This document shows positions 59,762 through 64,000 of a DNA stretch of 64,000 nt, piece after piece. How positions within the stretch are numbered: position 1 is the first letter of the stretch; the number at the start of each line of letters is the position of its first letter. The notes under the pieces were generated by a model. The model had not been told where the DNA came from. It was given only the letters and a program-made list of their open reading frames with translations, and made no database searches. Made by a program: the position numbers and the translations under genes. Source of the DNA: Pisaster brevispinus. Taxonomy: Eukaryota; Echinodermata; Asteroidea; Forcipulatida; Asteriidae. The stretch covers positions 10,310,176-10,374,175 of the forward strand of contig JAMKCF010000008.1 of NCBI GenBank assembly GCA_023634235.1, in the 5' to 3' direction.

Positions 59762-59925
59762 ACAAATAATGAATGTTTTTCATTCGTGCAACAGTGCGAA
59801 TATTTGCATTCGTTGAAAGATGGAATGTTCCATTCAACTCGGCTCAGCCTCGTTGAATAGAACATTCCATCTTTCAACTCATGAAAATATTCGCACCATT
59901 GCACTCATAAACATTCATTATTTGT
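59762..59925. repeat. 164-bp imperfect palindrome
   Basis: Left arm ACAAATAATGAATG ... GTTGAAAGATGGAATGTTC; right arm GAACATTCCATCTTTCAAC ... CATTCATTATTTGT, around a loop near TCGGCTCAGCCTC. Probably a foldback MITE. Confidence 0.8.
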
Positions 59926-60373
59926 ATATTATCTACTTTGCTGTGTGTAGTTTTGTTTTTGGGGAACAAATAGGTCATGTAGGTCACAGTCTTGCTTTTA
60001 TTCTACTGCCGCGGTGTAGGTATCGGAAAATCGGGAGACTACTTAGTTCTGAAAAAACTAGTGGTGATTTTGACACTAGCATACATGTGGAAGGAATAGA
60101 TAAATAAGGGAATAAAAGAGTGGCGACGAGTTCTTAAACGGTCATTTAAAACCGGCAGGGTCGTGGTCGCACGGATATGACCCCGCAAGGTTTTAACGGC
60201 CGTTTAAGAACGAGTCACTACTCTTTTATTCCCATTCATAAATGCCCTTTTATTAAAAAATGTTATAGACAATTCTGCTACGTAGCGAATTTCCAAAGTT
60301 GTACATTTTCAAAAACGTTTTAAAAGTTATGTTTGGTGCGCGTTGGGTTGTATGTGCACGCGTGTAAAAATAG

Positions 60374-60703
60374 ATTATGCGCCAACCTCTTCCCCAGGGT
60401 GTGTCGAGCAGTACGAGGTTGACTGCTCTCTCACCCTAATATTGGAACATTTGCATATCCCAAAATTTTGGATACGTATGCAAATTAGAATAGTCTGGCT
60501 GCATATCGAAATTCACATCTTCGCCATAGTCTCGTGGTCCGGTACCAGATTTAGTAGCTTGTATGTATTGGAAACATGTACATGTGCTAATGTAATATTG
60601 TTGTCCAATCAGGGTCCAAGTGAGGAGTTTCCATCCCAGGGTTTACTATTTACAAACATGGTTGGAAATAAAGTAAACCATGGGGACGAGGTTGATTACG
60701 CGC
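60374..60703. mobile_element. MITE K inserted in repeat P (9-bp target duplication)
   Basis: Element 60383-60694 (312 bp) begins CAACCTCTTCCCCAGGGT and ends ACCATGGGGACGAGGTTG. It is flanked by ATTATGCGC (60374-60382) and ATTACGCGC (60695-60703), one mismatch. The uninterrupted sequence GATTACGCGCTGG exists in the other copy of repeat P. The TIR shares CTCGTCCCCA with MITE H. Confidence 0.85.
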
Positions 60704-60929
60704 TGGTACTAATTCGCTCGTCCCCAGCGCCTTGCCTTAAAACCAAAGGCGCTGGGATGGGCAAACGTATCAAGCACGCTCATTGGTTAATGCTCAGTCC
60801 CATCATGCATCACACTCACACTGCAAGCACTGCACGCATGACGTACTTCCTGAACAAGAATCTGTGCAAGCTGATTAGCCCATCCCAGCGGTCCTGGATA
60901 GGCCGCTGGGGCCGAGCGAATGGTACTAA
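60704..60929. mobile_element. MITE H, copy 2 (9-bp target duplication)
   Basis: Element 60713-60920, 208 bp, is inverted relative to the copy at 52529 and the same length. TGGTACTAA is duplicated at 60704-60712 and 60921-60929. The empty target is present once in the other copy of repeat P (minus strand 63797-63805). A plus open frame crossing it is incidental. Confidence 0.95.
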
Positions 60930-60990
60930 TAGCTATATATTGCGTTTCGCGTAATTAAACTTGGCGTACATGAGCTTGCGCGCCCAACAC

Positions 60991-62478
60991 GCGAAGCCAG
61001 CCGGTTTTAAACAGCTCCAGCTATGTCTTTATCAGCCGTTTAAACACCCCCATGTGACATGCTCTCCACCAATAGGAATAGCAAAACTGTCTGGGGTATT
61101 TATGAATGAATATTCATGGCTGGACTATGCAAAATGCAAATTATCTACATCATTGTCTGAGAATTAAAAGTCTGACTCGGCCTTTTATTAATTTTCGTTT
61201 CTAATTGATTTCTATTAATTTCTATTTTTCATTTAAGGCTCGCAAATGAAAGCTTGTCACTTTTCCTACCCCATAAAACTAACAGTTAAGCATTTAAGTT
61301 TAATATTTACAGTCAAATGGGGCTATGCACCATAATGTTTTTGCCGAAGATTGTTTTACAAAACAGTCACACAGGACCCCTAGTAACATTTATTTTTTTA
61401 ATTGAAAATTTTCCTATTTTGGTGCAGTTTGACATTGAAATGGTCCACTCTTTACATAGGATTACGTGCTAACCTATCCTCTGGCTGGAAAATGTTTGCA
61501 TTTCCCTGGGGCACACCTACATTGATAACAGTAAAAGAGGAGGGGAATCTTACAAAACCTGGGTCAATTAAGCTGAGTACAAATTGTTTTCAAGCTCAAC
61601 ACCTTTCAGGTCTAGGTATGATTTTAGCAAACAAAAAGTTTCCAATGTTTGTTTTGGGTACTTAAAAAAATGCTTGTTAGTTGGCATTGAAGCTAATCCG
61701 TTCAGAAACATATTCCCCAAAATGTCAAATGCAGTAGCTTTCTCTGAAGCTCCACCCATTAATCCTTCCATCCCACCCCCTAACAACATCAACAACAAAA
61801 ACATGTCCACATTCAGCATTCTACTGTCAAAGATCCCTCATCCATTGAAAAAAAAACCCAAGGCTGTGACAATTTCTGCCTAGACACAATTATTAATAAC
61901 CAGGGGTCAGGTCACACCCCTATAATATTTATATATGCTTTTGCATAAAGCAATGGGAAAGCCAAAGCCACCACTATGGAATCAATCACAACCTTATCAA
62001 CTGAGTAAGCCTGGCCATTCAACTTTGGCAGTAAGCAAGACTTTTGTTTATACCGATGAATGGAATAATAAAAATAAAATAAAAAATAAGACCAGTAGAT
62101 AGAGTCCCCTCAAAGGATTTTTTTTAAAAACCTTTCCAAGCAAGCATAAGAACTTGTCAGGTACGTCTACAAAAAGTGCAGTTTGTTGATGCTCTGGTGG
62201 CTTACCTCTAAGATTCTATCAGGATGACTTGCAAAGCCTAGTCAACAGGTTTGTCATGACATCCTCTTCTTTGGTTTTCAACACAAGGATGACTAAAATT
62301 ATGTTCGAGCCTGCACCTGGTATAATATACACCAACCCCTCAATTCCAATTAAGATCAGTCTCTTGAAGCAGTATCCAAATTCACCTAGCTTGGCAGCAA
62401 GGTTGCAAATGATAATGGCCTTGACTGTGAGCTGACTGCTTGGATATTACTGCCAAATCCTCCTTTTATAGGTAAGGA
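60991..62478. other. Intergenic, no element recognised
   Basis: About 1.5 kb. Frames at 61402-61665 and 61584-61883 (NAVAFSEAPPINPSIPPPNN) are short, without a family motif, and may be chance. A coding exon cannot be excluded. Confidence 0.4.
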
Positions 62479-63540
62479 GCCCTTTAAAGAGACAGGTAGA
62501 AGACAACATTAAAAAGGAAAAAGAAAACTGAAATTATTTTGTTCTCTCAAAATATTATTTAATTCACTTGAATTATTATTTTGTGACCTCAAAATATTAT
62601 TTAATTCCCCTTGAAATACTAATTCCCTCCCTCAAAATCATTTCATTGCCTCAATATATTATTTTATTCTCCTGAAATACTATTTCATTCCCTCAAAATA
62701 TTATTTCGTTCCCTCAAAATATTAGTTCCAAGCAACGAAGTAAGTTATTTCGTGGGAATGAAATATTATTGCGAGGGAACAAAGTATAATTATTTTGTTC
62801 GAATGAAATAATACTTAAAGGGAACAAAATAATTTAGCTGGTACGGAGTGCTTGATATGCCAAGAAAATGTCTTAATGATGAATATTAAAGCCATTGTTT
62901 TAATGTATTTTCCAAGTTCTCTTACAACTACATCAGGAGGTATTCTAATTGAGCGAAGCAAACGATACAACGCCCAGCAGAATGATTGACAGCCCTTTTG
63001 TTCATCCCTAATTGCTATACAGTTTTTTTTGTACGCTGAAAGCTTAAGACTTATAAAGAGTTCCGCTATCAACCCTTCTCTTCTTACTCTACTTGAGACT
63101 ATAATGGAACTTCAATTTAAGTATTAAGAAAACGATCGGACCCCCCCCAAAAAAGCAAACAAACAACAGCAACAACACAACAAAATGAAGAAACACATTA
63201 ACAGGCTGTTAGTTGTATGGCAGTCTTGTAATGATACTTGGATATTAATTGGCATATCAAGACCTCCGTAGCCGTTTAATTATTTTGAGGGAACAAAATA
63301 ATATTTCTTTCACACGAAATAGTATATGATTTCGTTCCCACGAAATAATTGAACGGCTACGGAGGTCTTGATATGCCAATAAATATCAAAAAAAAAATTG
63401 AAAAGGTTTTTAAAAACTTCAAAAATATTTGTTTGAGGTTACAAAATAATATTTTGTGGTAACGAAATAATAATTTGAGGGAACAAAATAAGTTTGAAAA
63501 GAACCCCTTTACATTTTTGTTTTACCTGTCCCTTTAGGGC
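62479..63540. mobile_element. 1.06-kb TIR element rich in ATATTATTT-type repeats
   Basis: Ends GCCCTTTAAAGAGACAGGTA and TACCTGTCCCTTTAGGGC. Interior 62525-62835 and 63285-63490 hold irregular tandem units of about 20-25 bp (TTCCCTCAAAATATTATTTC on one side, GAGGGAACAAAATAATATT inverted on the other). A smaller element (63249-63379) is nested inside. Confidence 0.65.
63246..63382. mobile_element. Nested MITE with TAA target duplication
   Basis: Element 63249-63379: ends TTGGCATATCAAGACCTCCG and CGGAGGTCTTGATATGCCAA, flanked by TAA on both sides. 3-bp TWA-type targets are typical of PIF/Harbinger elements. A related right end lies at 62836-62862 (CTTGATATGCCAA). Confidence 0.75.
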
Positions 63541-63744
63541 ATCCGTAATTTGGTCAGCTTCCCTTGTAGTTTATTTTTAATAAAATTGTAACGTTACATT
63601 AGGGAATAACAGTACGATGAGCCGATCTTCACTGCGTGGTAATGACCGGGTTGGTGGTTGGCCGCTGTTAATGAACCAAGCCGAAGGCGAGGTCCTTTAA
63701 CAGCGGCCAACCACCAACCAAGGTCGCTACGAAAGCAGATTGGG
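63541..63744. repeat. Segment with a 70-bp hairpin
   Basis: GGTTGGTGGTTGGCCGCTGT (63650) and ACAGCGGCCAACCACCAACC (63700) form an inverted pair around a loop near AAGCCGAAGGCGAGG. Probably another foldback module adjoining repeat P copy 2. Confidence 0.7.
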
Positions 63745-64000
63745 CGCGCAAGCTCATGTACGCCAATTTAATTACGCGGAACGCAATATATAGCTATTAG
63801 TACCAGCGCGTAATCTATTTTTACACGCGCGACACACAACCCAACGCGCACCAAACATAATTTTTAAAAAGTTGTTGAAAATGTACAAACTTCGAAAATT
63901 CGCTGCGAAGCAGATTGTCACAGATTGTCTTTAACATTTTTTCGCTTTTTAACAAAAGGGCATTTATGAACGGGAATAAAAGAGTAGTGACTCGTTCTTA
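63745..64000 (-). mobile_element. Repeat P, copy 2 (inverted, uninterrupted, cut by window end)
   Basis: Reverse complement of the repeat P copy at 60200-60987 without the two MITEs. 63796-63818 carries the joined sequence around TAGTACCAGCGCGTAATC, the empty site of both insertions. It ends with the start of the same GGGAATAAAAGAG palindrome. Confidence 0.9.

Larger units (their letters stand above)
60108..60990 (+). mobile_element. Repeat P, copy 1, carrying two nested MITEs
   Basis: Starts with a 126-bp palindrome (60108-60233, GGGAATAAAAGAG ... CTCTTTTATTCCC). The rest matches, in inverted orientation, 63745-64000 at the window end: CATTCATAAATGCCCTTTT, TGGTGCGCGTTGGGTTGT, ATATATTGCGTTTCGCGTAA and TACATGAGCTTGCGCGCCCA. 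Two insertions (60383-60694 and 60713-60920) interrupt it relative to the other copy. Confidence 0.85.

Noticed and set aside
60343..60954. 203-codon plus-strand open frame
   Set aside because: It crosses two independent MITE insertions and part of repeat P, so it is chance.
61402..61883. Coding exons of a second gene
   Set aside because: Short frames without motif, splice-phase partner or homology that I can recognise.

Overview
This is nuclear DNA of an animal. It has one long intron-rich gene with GT-AG introns and a very dense load of eukaryotic mobile elements: non-LTR retrotransposons, SINEs, a Ty3/gypsy element, Penelope-like, DIRS/Ngaro-like, piggyBac and Tigger/pogo remnants, and many MITEs. 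There are no bacterial features (no operons, ribosome binding sites, or CRISPR). The mix of DIRS, Penelope, L2-like and R2-like elements and tRNA-Leu-headed SINEs is typical of marine invertebrates. An echinoderm or other invertebrate deuterostome is my best guess, but that is inference and not proven by the sequence.

Host gene (minus strand, about 159-47163). I reassembled 19 coding exons by splice sites and reading phase, from an ATG at 47163 with an in-frame stop just upstream. Nearly every exon-exon junction keeps phase; one junction (25058 to 20276) does not, so at least one exon there is unseen. The roughly 840-residue product looks like a helical ARM/HEAT-type repeat protein with a serine-rich, basic C-terminal part. 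I do not recognise the family. The last three exons (569-612, 343-442, 159-248) are less certain.

Intron contents, left to right. 1-10 kb: a SINE fragment, a palindromic pair of tRNA-Asn-like sequences flanked by TTAA, a 50-bp minisatellite, and a 0.93-kb TIR element. 11-17 kb: a tRNA-Asn-like copy, a full tRNA-Leu SINE, a degenerate L2/CR1-like LINE with a 43-bp minisatellite inside it, and dispersed repeats carrying a CRE-like TGACGTCA core. 20-25 kb: DIRS/Ngaro and piggyBac remnants (minus strand). 25-28 kb: a MITE, a SINE head, an L2-like 3' end and a TTAA-flanked MITE. 34-39 kb: a minisatellite carrying two sister MITEs, then a decayed multi-frame element whose product has TDTDV and GCDxTS motifs and which lies between two short direct repeats. 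41-45 kb: RTE-like RT, Tigger/pogo and Penelope-like fragments.

Upstream of the gene (47-64 kb): two more SINEs, an R2-like LINE 3' end, and a gag-less Ty3/gypsy element with nearly identical LTRs (52846-57934). The last 6 kb are built from nested palindromic elements. Two MITEs with 9-bp target duplications sit side by side inside one copy of a larger repeat, and a second inverted copy at the end of the window keeps the empty site. The gene and the elements show no functional cooperation; the elements are intronic and intergenic load.
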